Source of the DNA: Nitrospira sp.
Lineage (GTDB): Bacteria > Nitrospirota > Nitrospiria > Nitrospirales > Nitrospiraceae
NCBI GenBank assembly: GCA_009594995.1
Contig: VOPR01000023.1
Span: forward strand, 33,549-97,548
Reading direction: 5' to 3'
DNA: 64,000 nt
Below the pieces are notes generated by a model. It was not told the origin of the DNA. It was given only the letters and a program-made list of their open reading frames with translations, and did not search any database. Positions within the stretch are counted from its first letter, which is position 1. Each line of letters opens with the position of its first letter. Shown in pieces: positions 15,722 through 23,810 of this stretch. Made by a program: the position numbers and the translations under genes.

Positions 15722-18700
15722 GTGGCCATGGCGTCTGGGCGCTCCTCCCAACAACTTCTTGACCGGCTGGCGGACCAACTCGGGCCGGATTCCGCTACGG
15801 CGGTAGTGAATGCCATTGCCGGCTCGGCTACCAGGCCTGATGTCCTGGATGGGGTGTTGCTGCTATTGGAGGAACTCACGGAAGAGGCGCCGAAGGCAGC
15901 CAGGGGCGCGATCGACGCCTTTGCGGATCTGCAGCGCCGGGGCCTGCTCGCCGAAGTGCTTCCGTGGTTGGATCTCGGGGTGGCCATCGCCGCGGATTCC
16001 GGAGCCTTGGCGTTGAGATTTTTTAAGGAGAGCCCGTTGCTGCTCGGCCTCCTCGATCCTTCGAAGCGCGCCATCGTGTTGACCGCCGGCTTGGAACTCG
16101 CCGACCGCCAGGCCAATGTGGCCGTGGAATTCATCCGGATCGCCCCGGAAGTGATCGATGTCCTGTCGCCGAAGGACTGGCCCATCTGGATGGAACTGGC
16201 GTGCGAGCTGGCGGAGACCGATTTTGCCTTGGCCGTGGAATATATCCGGCAGATTCCCTCAATTGCTCCTGTCTTGTCCCTTGATGCAGTGCGCGACTGG
16301 GTGCAGTTCGGGATGAAGCTGATCGTTGAGAACAGCCTGGGCAAGCCGGACTACCTGGGGGCGTTGGAGTTTTTCCGGACGAGTCCGGGCATTCTGAAAG
16401 ATATTCCCGATTTGGCGCAACGTAATCGCGTCATTCACGTGGGTGCGCAGATGGCGGCGCGGTCGCCGCAGGCGGGCATTGCTCTCCTGGCGGAAGCTCC
16501 CTCGATGCTCCGGTCCCTTCCGACCGATGAATGGCGGATGCAGGTGTTGCAATATGGTCTCCTGGTCGCCGAACGCGACGCTGATACCGCGCTGGCCTAC
16601 CTTCGGCGCTGCCCGGAGTTGATTGCATTGATCGGACTGGGTGAAGGGGCGCAGCAGAAGTTCCAGGCGTGGTTTGCCTCCGGAATGGAGGTGCTGGAGT
16701 ACAGCCTGGATGGCGGCCGGGCCTACTTTGCTATGGAATCGGAGAAGGCGTTGGGCGCGGTGTCGCAGGCGATGAGTGGCGTGCCGCTGCGGCAGATCGC
16801 CCGGCGCGTGAAGTTGTTTGCCCAGGCGCTCTGTGGTCGGGATCTCCGTATCCACGATCTGCCGGACTCCCTTGAATCAGCACAGCCAATGGCGCGCGCA
16901 ACGGTCAGCGACGATGGACTGGGCATCGGGTTGCCCTCACTCATCAGGCGGTATCCGACCTACGACGAAAATGTGCGTCTCTATATGGTGATGGCTGCCC
17001 ATGAGGCCGGGCATTTGGAATTCGGCACCTTCGACCTTCCGATGGCCCGCGTGCAGGATCTCACCGAGGTTGTGGGGCAGCGGTATAGACGATCTGTTTC
17101 AAGCGAAGTGAGAACCCTGGGCGACTTCTTGGCCCGTTATCCTCAGCCCGGCCTGATGCGCGACCTCTGGTCCCTCGTCGAGGATGCTCGCGTTGAGTAT
17201 CTGCTGCGCCTCGAATATCCGGGACTGAGCCGGGATCTGGCCGCGATAGCCAAAGATGCGGTCAGTGTTCGGAGCCTCGCGCATGGGATGACGGTGCGTG
17301 AATTGGTTGTCGATCAGCTCCTGCTCCTGTCCACGGCTGAGCCCGGTTCTGTTCCGATTCCCGATGCGGTACAGAACGAGGTCGGGCAACTGTGGGGGCT
17401 CTGCCAGACGATCTTCCATCCGTTGGCCACCGCGGAGGAGGCTGTGCGATTGGCCGATCGCCTCTATGTGTGTATGGATGAATTATTAGCGATCCGACGA
17501 GAAGCTATCCCGAGTCCTGATGAGGCGGAGGCTCCCGAACAATCGATCCCTGCGCCGAAGTCTTCGGAAGATCTTTCCGACACCTACCGCCCGATGGACA
17601 ATTGGGATTATCGTGGCGCGATGGACCCCAATCTCGTGCGGGATCGAACCGAGTCTTCACCGGAACAGAGTCCGGCGTCAGGTCAAGGCGACAGCGAGGG
17701 CGGGGCCGGCTTGGCCGGTGATTCGGGCGGCTCGTCGGGCGCGGGGACGGCGCGTTCCCAACAGATGTCACAGGACGTGTTGGTTCCAGGTCGTCGGCAA
17801 CCCTCGCTGGTTGAAGAAGTGTTGGCGGTTGAAGGCGAAGGCGCGCGGCCTGAAGACCAAAAGGCCGGGACGGTGAAGGCGGTGCGCTACCGCGAATGGG
17901 ATGCCGCTATTCAGGATTATCGGATGAATTGGTGTCGCGTGGTGGAGCGGGAGGCGGTCGAGGGGTCGTCGGAGTTTGTAGAGGAGACCCTGGCGGCTCA
18001 GCGCGGGCCGGTCCGACTGTTGCGTCGTTATTTTGAAAGCCTGCGTCCCCCGGGGCTCAGGCGCGTTCCAGGCCAGTTGGACGGTGAAGACCTGGATATG
18101 GATGCCGTCATCGGCCGATTGGCTGACCTGCAGGCGGGCATCGAGCCGTCGGAGCGGATCTATGTGCGGCGTGAAAAGCGTGAGCGCGAGGTTGCCGCGG
18201 CGTTCCTGGTCGATCTCAGCGGGTCCACCAGCCGTCAGGTCGAGCAAGGTCGGCGAATTATCGATATCGAAAAACAGGGCTTGGTGCTGTTGTGTGAGGC
18301 GTTGACGGCGATCGGAGATCAGTTTGCCGTATATGGCTATTCCGGACAGGGACGGCATCAGGTGGATTTTGTCGTGGTGAAAGGCTTCGATGAATTGGTG
18401 ACCGGGCGTGCGGGAGCCAAACTAGGGGGGATTGTTCCCCTACAGCAAAACCGCGACGGTGCGGCCATCCGGCATGCGACAAGCAAGCTGCTCGCCCGCC
18501 AGGCGAAGACGCGGCTGCTGGTAGTTATCAGCGACGGCCGTCCGCTGGATGATGGATACAAGGACGAATATTCACTGGAAGACACGCGGATGGCCCTGCG
18601 GGAAGCTCGGGCCAGCGGGATTGAGCCGGTCTGCATTACGATCGACAAACAGGCGGACCCCTATCTTCGCCGGATGTACGGGGATGTGCGCTATGTGGTG

Positions 18701-18763
18701 ATTGATCGTGTGGAGGGGTTGCCGGAGAAGCTCCCGAGGATTTACCATCGGCTGACGGCCTGA
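15722..18763 (+). CDS. norD: NorD/CbbO-like vWA protein with N-terminal helical repeats and an HEAGH motif
   Basis: A 1013-residue cytoplasmic protein. Residues about 95-345 form six imperfect repeats of about 38-42 residues, each containing a pattern like AVEFIRIAPEVIDVL followed by a second helix. The middle has HEAGHLEFG at residues 427-431 onward, an HExxH zinc-type motif, and VEDARVEYLL. A low-complexity acidic and Gly/Ser-rich linker spans about 600-690. The C-terminal vWA domain has the MIDAS motif DLSGSTS (Asp831, Ser833, Ser835). NorD/CbbO proteins pair with NorQ/CbbQ to activate metalloenzymes. GTG 15722 or ATG 15728 could be the start. This protein is longer than the 600-800 residues I expect for the family. 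Confidence 0.82.
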   Translation: MAMASGRSSQQLLDRLADQLGPDSATAVVNAIAGSATRPDVLDGVLLLLEELTEEAPKAARGAIDAFADLQRRGLLAEVLPWLDLGVAIAADSGALALRFFKESPLLLGLLDPSKRAIVLTAGLELADRQANVAVEFIRIAPEVIDVLSPKDWPIWMELACELAETDFALAVEYIRQIPSIAPVLSLDAVRDWVQFGMKLIVENSLGKPDYLGALEFFRTSPGILKDIPDLAQRNRVIHVGAQMAARSPQAGIALLAEAPSMLRSLPTDEWRMQVLQYGLLVAERDADTALAYLRRCPELIALIGLGEGAQQKFQAWFASGMEVLEYSLDGGRAYFAMESEKALGAVSQAMSGVPLRQIARRVKLFAQALCGRDLRIHDLPDSLESAQPMARATVSDDGLGIGLPSLIRRYPTYDENVRLYMVMAAHEAGHLEFGTFDLPMARVQDLTEVVGQRYRRSVSSEVRTLGDFLARYPQPGLMRDLWSLVEDARVEYLLRLEYPGLSRDLAAIAKDAVSVRSLAHGMTVRELVVDQLLLLSTAEPGSVPIPDAVQNEVGQLWGLCQTIFHPLATAEEAVRLADRLYVCMDELLAIRREAIPSPDEAEAPEQSIPAPKSSEDLSDTYRPMDNWDYRGAMDPNLVRDRTESSPEQSPASGQGDSEGGAGLAGDSGGSSGAGTARSQQMSQDVLVPGRRQPSLVEEVLAVEGEGARPEDQKAGTVKAVRYREWDAAIQDYRMNWCRVVEREAVEGSSEFVEETLAAQRGPVRLLRRYFESLRPPGLRRVPGQLDGEDLDMDAVIGRLADLQAGIEPSERIYVRREKREREVAAAFLVDLSGSTSRQVEQGRRIIDIEKQGLVLLCEALTAIGDQFAVYGYSGQGRHQVDFVVVKGFDELVTGRAGAKLGGIVPLQQNRDGAAIRHATSKLLARQAKTRLLVVISDGRPLDDGYKDEYSLEDTRMALREARASGIEPVCITIDKQADPYLRRMYGDVRYVVIDRVEGLPEKLPRIYHRLTA

Positions 18764-18806
18764 CCGGTCGCACAGAAGGCCTTTTCAGCACTGGAGCATA
18801 CCAACC

Positions 18807-19217
18807 ATGATTGAGCAGCAACCCCGACCGACGGTGCCACCGTGGCTTTATAAATTGTTCACCGGCCATCAGTACCCCTATGTTCGACGGCAAGCCAAGT
18901 TTGCGAACCGGGACGTCAAGCCGGGCGAGGATCGGCCCGAGCCGACGCGGGAAGAGATCGATGCCAAGTTTTGGGAAATCTATCCGCGTTGCACCGCCAA
19001 GATCCTGCAGGAAGTAAAAGCCGGCATGATCGTGGTGTTTCATGAGCTGGGTGACTACCCGGCCGGCGGGTACCAGGGGCTGGTGGATGCGCCTGAGGAA
19101 TTTCTTGCGGCGCATTATGGGAAGAAAAAAATCAAAGTGAACTTTTACGACGGCGATAATTTTGTCTGCACGATCAATTTTAAGGTCGGCGGCTGGACGG
19201 GACACGAACCGGCGTGA
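18807..19217 (+). CDS. Conserved-looking hypothetical protein downstream of the NorD-like gene
   Basis: A 136-residue soluble protein with no signal or membrane segment. It is rich in aromatic residues: WLYKLFTGHQYPYVRRQAK at the start, KFWEIYPRC in the middle and KVNFYDGDNFVC near the end. I do not recognise the family. ATG 18807 has a CTGGAG ribosome site. It lies 43 bases after the NorD-like gene on the same strand, so it could belong to the same unit and the same maturation function, but that is only context. Confidence 0.68.
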   Translation: MIEQQPRPTVPPWLYKLFTGHQYPYVRRQAKFANRDVKPGEDRPEPTREEIDAKFWEIYPRCTAKILQEVKAGMIVVFHELGDYPAGGYQGLVDAPEEFLAAHYGKKKIKVNFYDGDNFVCTINFKVGGWTGHEPA

Positions 19218-19289
19218 AGAGCAGAAAGCAGGCGCACGGGAGACGCTGCGCTTGATGCTTCACGTTTCACGCTTCACGAGGTGGGAATG

Positions 19290-20231
19290 ATGGGACGACC
19301 AAAGATTACAGTAGTGGGTGCGGGAAATGTCGGTGGGACGGCGGCGCAGCGGCTGGCTGAGAAAGATGCGTACGATGTCGTACTCGTTGACATTGTGCCC
19401 GGGATTCCGCAGGGGAAAGCATTGGATATTACCCAGGCCGGTCCGGTCTGCGGGTACAGCACGCGCGTCGTCGGCACGAACGGCTATGACGAGACGGCGG
19501 GGTCGTCTATCGCTGTCATCACGTCGGGAATTCCCAGAAAGCCTGGGATGAGCCGGGATGAACTCCTGGCGACGAATGCCAAAATCGTCAAAACCGTGGT
19601 GCGGGAATTGGTCTCGCGTTCGCCGAACATCATTCTCATCCTGGTGACGAATCCGTTGGATGCCATGGTGCATGTAGCGCGCCAGGTCAGCGGGTTACCG
19701 AAATCGCGCGTGCTCGGCATGGCAGGGGTGCTGGATACGGCGCGCCTGCGCTCGTTTGTTGCGGAAGAATTACACGTGCCGGGGACAGATGTGCAGGCGA
19801 TGGTGCTGGGCGGCCACGGGGACACGATGGTGCCGCTCGTTCGCCAAACGACGGTGGCCGGCAAGCCTATCACGGACCGGTTGTCAGCAGAGCGGCTGGC
19901 CGCTTTGATCAAGCGCACGCAGGACGGCGGGGCGGAGATCGTAGGGTTGCTCAAGACCGGCAGTGCATTTTACGCGCCATCAGCCGCGGCGGTGGATATG
20001 GTTGAGGCGATTATGAACGACCAGAAGCGCGTGGTTCCCTGCGCGATGCTGTGCGAGGGGGAATACGGACTGAAGGATGTCATCGTGGGCGTGCCCGTCA
20101 CGTTGGGCCGCGGGGGTGGAGAGTCCATTGTGGAATATGATCTGACGGATGAGGAGCGGACGGCGTTGCAGGCCTCCGCCGATGCAGTACGAGATCTATG
20201 CGGAGTGGTCGATCGTCTGCTGACGACATAG
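19290..20231 (+). CDS. mdh: Malate dehydrogenase (lactate/malate dehydrogenase family)
   Basis: A 313-residue NAD-dependent enzyme interconverting malate and oxaloacetate, consistent with a role in the oxidative or reductive TCA cycle. The N-terminal GAGNVGGTAA nucleotide loop is clear. So are SGIPRKPGMSRDEL (substrate arginines on the mobile loop), VTNPLDAMV, and GGHGDTMVPL with the catalytic histidine. The Arg-containing loop fits malate rather than lactate. GAGGTGGGA just upstream places the start at ATG 19290. GTG 19281 and ATG 19287 are alternatives. Confidence 0.93.
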   Translation: MGRPKITVVGAGNVGGTAAQRLAEKDAYDVVLVDIVPGIPQGKALDITQAGPVCGYSTRVVGTNGYDETAGSSIAVITSGIPRKPGMSRDELLATNAKIVKTVVRELVSRSPNIILILVTNPLDAMVHVARQVSGLPKSRVLGMAGVLDTARLRSFVAEELHVPGTDVQAMVLGGHGDTMVPLVRQTTVAGKPITDRLSAERLAALIKRTQDGGAEIVGLLKTGSAFYAPSAAAVDMVEAIMNDQKRVVPCAMLCEGEYGLKDVIVGVPVTLGRGGGESIVEYDLTDEERTALQASADAVRDLCGVVDRLLTT

Positions 20232-20333
20232 CCGCCGGCCTCAGGACGACAGGACAGGCGGGTTGCTTGACAAGGCTCGGCAGCCTGCAGTAGAGAACGT
20301 GGCTGGCAGTAAACCGTTACAGTTGGGGGGCGT

Positions 20334-20921
20334 ATGAAATTTTTGGAGGATCCGTATCAGACATTGGGCGCAGGCTTTGCGCTCGCTGTCGGATTGATAG
20401 TCGTCTATCTGGGTATGGCTGGAGTGGGAGCGGGCGAGGCCGATTGGTTCGGTCTGGTTGTTCGCTGGATCCATTTTCTGGCCGGCATTACCTGGATCGG
20501 ACTGTTGTATTTCTTTAACCTGATCAATGCGGGCTTTCTCAAGAGCCTGGATGGGCCGACGAAGAACATTGTGATTCCTAAGCTGATGCCTGCTGCGCTG
20601 AACTGGTTCCGCCATGGCGCCACGGTCACAGTTCTGGCGGGTATTGTCCTCTACGGCTACCTCTATTCGAAGGGGGGCACGGGGGCGCTTGCCCTGGGAA
20701 TCGGCGGGCTTCTGGGCATTATCATGATGGGCAACGTGCACGGGATCATCTGGCCCAATCAGAAGAAAGTCATTGCGGCGGTGGCCGCTGCGGCACAGGG
20801 CACGCCTGCTCCGCCGGAAATGGCTCAGTGGGGGAAGACCGCTTTGATTGCATCGCGGATTAACTTCCTGTTGTCCATTCCCATGCTGTTCTTCATGGGG
20901 GCAGGGAGCCATTTGAAGTAA
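20334..20921 (+). CDS. PuuD-like integral membrane protein
   Basis: A 195-residue protein with about five membrane segments. RWIHFLAGITWIGLLYFF resembles the N-terminal membrane part of urate hydroxylase PuuD, as do LNWFRHGATVTVLAGIVL and GIIWPNQKKVI. The cytochrome c part of PuuD is absent, and no purine-catabolism gene is nearby, so urate oxidation should not be assumed. Conserved histidines (RWIH, WFRHG, GNVHG) could bind heme. A strong terminator follows at 20944, ending the unit. Confidence 0.75.
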   Translation: MKFLEDPYQTLGAGFALAVGLIVVYLGMAGVGAGEADWFGLVVRWIHFLAGITWIGLLYFFNLINAGFLKSLDGPTKNIVIPKLMPAALNWFRHGATVTVLAGIVLYGYLYSKGGTGALALGIGGLLGIIMMGNVHGIIWPNQKKVIAAVAAAAQGTPAPPEMAQWGKTALIASRINFLLSIPMLFFMGAGSHLK

Positions 20922-20943
20922 CGACTTCGGTGAGAAGAAGCAC

Positions 20944-20981
20944 GGGGATTGGTCATCCGACGGATGATCAGTCCCCTTTTT
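20944..20981 (+). terminator. Strong intrinsic terminator after the PuuD-like gene
   Basis: A 15-base stem (GGGGATTGGTCATCC paired with GGATGATCAGTCCCC through two G-U pairs) has a three-base loop and is followed by TTTTT. It ends the mdh-side transcription unit. Confidence 0.88.
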
Positions 20982-21044
20982 CTTAGTTCAATCAATTCCC
21001 AGTGCCGTGAGTGAGTATTTGCGAGCCTTTGGGCTGAGTCGCTG

Positions 21045-21091
21045 TAGGTCTATCAGACCTAACTGATTGAGATTCAGGCCTAATCAGGCGA
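21045..21091. promoter_or_regulatory. Two related inverted-repeat elements upstream of the nuoF-like promoter
   Basis: TAGGTC-TATCA-GACCTA at 21045-21061 is a perfect 6-base inverted repeat. Near 21077-21090, AGGCCTAATCAGGC has the same layout. Both sit just upstream of the predicted -35 at 21099, where an activator or repressor could bind. No known regulator consensus is assigned. Confidence 0.35.
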
Positions 21092-21098
21092 ACTTGGC

Positions 21099-21128
21099 TT
21101 GACGGCCCTCGGAGAGCAGCCGTATAGT
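21099..21128 (+). promoter_or_regulatory. Predicted sigma-70 promoter of the nuoF-like gene
   Basis: TTGACG at 21099-21104 and TATAGT at 21123-21128 have an 18-base spacer. Transcription should start near 21135, about 38 bases before the preferred GTG start. Confidence 0.6.
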
Positions 21129-21172
21129 ACAGGCCTGCTAACCTGGGGGTGCTACCCCCGAAAGGGAACAAC

Positions 21173-22474
21173 GTGACCCTACCTCAATCAAGGGTATTGC
21201 AGAAGCTTGACGGGGCGCCCTGGGAAATCGACCCCTACCTCAAAACCGGCGGCTATGATGCCTGGCGGAAGTGTCTCAAAGAGCTTACGCCGAATGACAT
21301 CGTGGGCGAGATCAAGAAGGCCGGCTTGCGGGGGCGGGGCGGAGCGGGTTTTCCCACCGGTATCAAGTGGGAAAAGGTGCTCAATCATCGCGTGCCGGAA
21401 CGATACTTCGTCTGCAATGCCGGTGAGCATGAACCCGGCACTTTTAAGGACCGTCACCTTCTGAAGCATATCCCTCATCAATTGATCGAGGGTTGCCTGA
21501 TCGCTTCTCGAACCGTGAATGCCAAGGCGTCCTACATTTACGTCAATCATGAATACGAGGAAGAGGAAGCGAACCTCAGAAAAGCTATTGCTCAGGCTCG
21601 CGAACGTGGCTTGTTAGGAAAAAACATCCTCGGAACCGGTGTGGATCTCGACTTAGAGGTCTTCTCCGGGCATGGCAGTTACGTCGCGGGTGAAGAGACG
21701 GCCATGCTGGAGTCGATGCAGGGGCGCCCGGCAATGCCCCGTCAGAAGCCTCCGTTTTATCCGACTGATTTCGGATTGTACGGGAAACCGACCCTGGTGA
21801 ACAACGTTGAGACGTTGTGCAATATCCCCCAGATTTTGAAGAATGGCGCCGCCTGGTTTACGCAGGTAGGGACGGAAAAGTGCCCTGGGACCATGCTCTT
21901 CTCTCTCAGTGGATCGGTGAATCGGCCCGGAGTGTATGAAATGCCGATGGGAGTGACGATCAGGGACCTCATTGAGACGTGCGGAGGGGGTGTTCCAAAC
22001 GGGCGCAAGATCAAGGCGGTCTTTCCAGGAGGTCCTGCGTTCTCAATGGTCACGGCGGATCAACTGGATCTGCCGATGGATTTCGACTCGCTGAAGAAGG
22101 CCGGCACCGGACTCGGTTCCGCCGGAACGATTGTGATTGATGATGCCACCTGCATGGTGGCGGCGACTCTCAAGTATTCGAATTTCTTCAAGGGCGAAAG
22201 TTGCGGTCAGTGCCCTCCGTGCCGGATGGGGACGATCAATCTGGCGACCTTGATGGACAAGATCGAACGGGGCGAGGGCAGTCAGAAGGATCTGGATTCT
22301 CTGTTGCAGCTCTGTGGATTTGTGAAGGGCACCGGGTACTGTACCCTCATCACTGGGGCTGCAGTGCTGGTGCAGAGCAGTCTCCGGTTATTCCAGCATG
22401 AGTTTGAGGAACATATTCGGATGCAGCGTTGTCCATTTCAGCCGGCACGGACCGGGGCCGGCGCGAAGGCCTAG
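21173..22474 (+). CDS. nuoF: NuoF-like NADH dehydrogenase flavoprotein subunit, stand-alone
   Basis: A 433-residue protein with the FMN-binding loop GLRGRGGAGFPTG and the NADH-binding region GHGSYVAGEETAMLESMQG. The N3-type [4Fe-4S] motif ESCGQCPPCR has its fourth cysteine in GTGYC. In complex I this subunit takes hydride from NADH. No nuoE, nuoG or other nuo gene is beside it. Instead a [2Fe-2S] ferredoxin follows 12 bases later. That suggests a soluble NAD(H):ferredoxin module or a spare complex I input subunit. GTG 21173 follows AAAGGGA, and GTG 21149 is an alternative start. Confidence 0.87.
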   Translation: MTLPQSRVLQKLDGAPWEIDPYLKTGGYDAWRKCLKELTPNDIVGEIKKAGLRGRGGAGFPTGIKWEKVLNHRVPERYFVCNAGEHEPGTFKDRHLLKHIPHQLIEGCLIASRTVNAKASYIYVNHEYEEEEANLRKAIAQARERGLLGKNILGTGVDLDLEVFSGHGSYVAGEETAMLESMQGRPAMPRQKPPFYPTDFGLYGKPTLVNNVETLCNIPQILKNGAAWFTQVGTEKCPGTMLFSLSGSVNRPGVYEMPMGVTIRDLIETCGGGVPNGRKIKAVFPGGPAFSMVTADQLDLPMDFDSLKKAGTGLGSAGTIVIDDATCMVAATLKYSNFFKGESCGQCPPCRMGTINLATLMDKIERGEGSQKDLDSLLQLCGFVKGTGYCTLITGAAVLVQSSLRLFQHEFEEHIRMQRCPFQPARTGAGAKA

Positions 22475-22486
22475 AGGAGTTGGCAG

Positions 22487-22843
22487 ATGCCGCGTGTGAG
22501 TTTTCTCCACCCTGAGGGGCGCAGTGGGGAGGTCGAATCGAACCTCACCTTGTTGGAGGCTGCCAAGGCACTCGGGTTTGAGCTCAATCATGATTGCGGT
22601 GGGAACGCGTCCTGTACAACCTGTCGGGTTGAGGTGCAACTGGGTGAGGAAAATCTGTCCGAGATTGATTTCGACGAACAGGATCTTCTGGACCGTGAAG
22701 CCCTCTCTGAGCCGTGGCATCGGCTCGGATGTCAGGCAAAAGTGTTGGGCGATGTCGTGGTTCGCGTCCCGGAAACCAAATGGGTGCAACCCACATCAGC
22801 GTCGTCGAGTGAGATCGGGAAAAAAGGGGTCGGACTTCCGTAA
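22487..22843 (+). CDS. fdx: [2Fe-2S] ferredoxin
   Basis: A 118-residue plant/adrenodoxin-type ferredoxin. The cluster ligands are seen in DCGGNASCTTCRVEV, with the fourth cysteine in RLGCQAKV. LLEAAKALGFEL is the usual helix before the cluster loop. It carries single electrons in the cytoplasm. It lies 12 bases after the nuoF-like gene and before erpA, so transfer between NADH and ferredoxin or a role in Fe-S assembly are both plausible. The last 20 residues are a variable tail. Confidence 0.9.
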   Translation: MPRVSFLHPEGRSGEVESNLTLLEAAKALGFELNHDCGGNASCTTCRVEVQLGEENLSEIDFDEQDLLDREALSEPWHRLGCQAKVLGDVVVRVPETKWVQPTSASSSEIGKKGVGLP

Positions 22844-22906
22844 GTCCCCGCGAGATGGTAAAGTAACATAACGTGCCGAACAGGTAGACCAGAAGGAGGA
22901 CCAACG

Positions 22907-23227
22907 ATGGTAACGATTACGCAATTGGCAGAGCAGAAAATAAAAGAACTCATGACCGAAGAAAAAGATGTGGTCGGTCTGCGGATTTATGTTCGCGGCG
23001 GTGGCTGCCACGGGTATCAGTATGGAATGGCCTTCGAGTCAAAGATGGCCGATGATGATACTGTCATCGAAAAGGGTGATGTGAAAGTCATCATGGATTC
23101 CCAGAGCGCCCCGCTGCTGCAAGGTGCGGAAGTTGACTATGTCGATAGTCTGCAAGGGTCCGGCTTCTCGATCAAGAACCCGCAAGCGAAGACGACCTGC
23201 GGTTGCGGCAGCTCATTCAGTGCGTAA
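22907..23227 (+). CDS. erpA: A-type iron-sulfur carrier (ErpA/HesB/IscA)
   Basis: A 106-residue A-type carrier. The three conserved cysteines are present: one in GGGCHGYQYGM and the pair in TTCGCGSSF near the C-terminus. FSIKNPQAK is the family signature. It delivers Fe-S clusters to apoproteins. ATG 22907 has an AAGGAGG ribosome site. Its position after two Fe-S protein genes fits cluster supply to them. Confidence 0.92.
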   Translation: MVTITQLAEQKIKELMTEEKDVVGLRIYVRGGGCHGYQYGMAFESKMADDDTVIEKGDVKVIMDSQSAPLLQGAEVDYVDSLQGSGFSIKNPQAKTTCGCGSSFSA

Positions 23228-23282
23228 GAGTTTTCCGGTTGTGACGCAGCCGGAGTGCCGATTGTCTGTTGACTGAAGTAGC

Positions 23283-23326
23283 AAGCCGGGAGTGGCTCCC
23301 TCTCTAGCGGGTAGCCCTCCCGGCTT
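23283..23326 (+). terminator. Long hairpin between erpA and the PTPS gene
   Basis: AAGCCGGGAG at 23283-23292 pairs with CTCCCGGCTT at 23317-23326 around a 24-base loop. The following GTTCGTTCTG is only weakly T-rich, so termination is likely but not certain. It might instead be leader structure for the pterin genes. Confidence 0.55.
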
Positions 23327-23360
23327 GTTCGTTCTGCAATGTTTCTGGAGAATTGTCCCC

Positions 23361-23810
23361 ATGCCTCAGGCCACTGTCACGCGGCGGTATCGTTTCTGCG
23401 CCGCCCATCGTTTGCATACCGAACAGCTGTCGACGGAGGAGAATTGGACGACGTTCGGCAAGTGCAACAATCCCAACGGCCATGGGCATAACTATGTGGT
23501 GTTCGTCTCTGTCCAGGGTGACATCGATCCGGTTACCCATCAGGTAGTGGATGTATCCAGTCTGGACGAAATCGTCGGGCGAATCATAGTGAGAAGATTC
23601 GATCATCAAGATTTGAACAAAGACCCGCAGTTTGCCACCCAGACCACCACCGGAGAAAATCTGGTGCTGCTCATTTGGGATCTGTTGGTGAATGAGGTCC
23701 CGGCGGGACGCCTGGTGAAGGTCGGTGTGATTGAGACGCGAGACAACTATTTCGAATATTCCGGCTCCGCGGAGCATGCGCGGGGAGAAGATGGAGTGAG
23801 GCATGGCTAA
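23361..23810 (+). CDS. 6-pyruvoyl-tetrahydropterin synthase (PTPS/QueD family)
   Basis: A 149-residue T-fold enzyme. [12 protein letters not shown] contains the catalytic cysteine and two zinc histidines. The first histidine is in CAAHRLH, and RFDHQDLN and FPR-like [11 protein letters not shown] close the active site. The [11 protein letters not shown] form is that of true PTPS enzymes, which convert dihydroneopterin triphosphate to 6-pyruvoyl-tetrahydropterin. QueD (queuosine) remains possible. The gene overlaps folE by eight bases, so the two consecutive pathway steps are coupled. TGGAG precedes ATG 23361. Confidence 0.87.
   Translation: MPQATVTRRYRFCAAHRLHTEQLSTEENWTTFGKCNNPNGHGHNYVVFVSVQGDIDPVTHQVVDVSSLDEIVGRIIVRRFDHQDLNKDPQFATQTTTGENLVLLIWDLLVNEVPAGRLVKVGVIETRDNYFEYSGSAEHARGEDGVRHG

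Noticed and set aside
23283..23360. A preQ1 or other riboswitch before the PTPS gene
   Set aside because: Only one long-looped hairpin is visible; the short conserved preQ1 aptamer pattern is not present.
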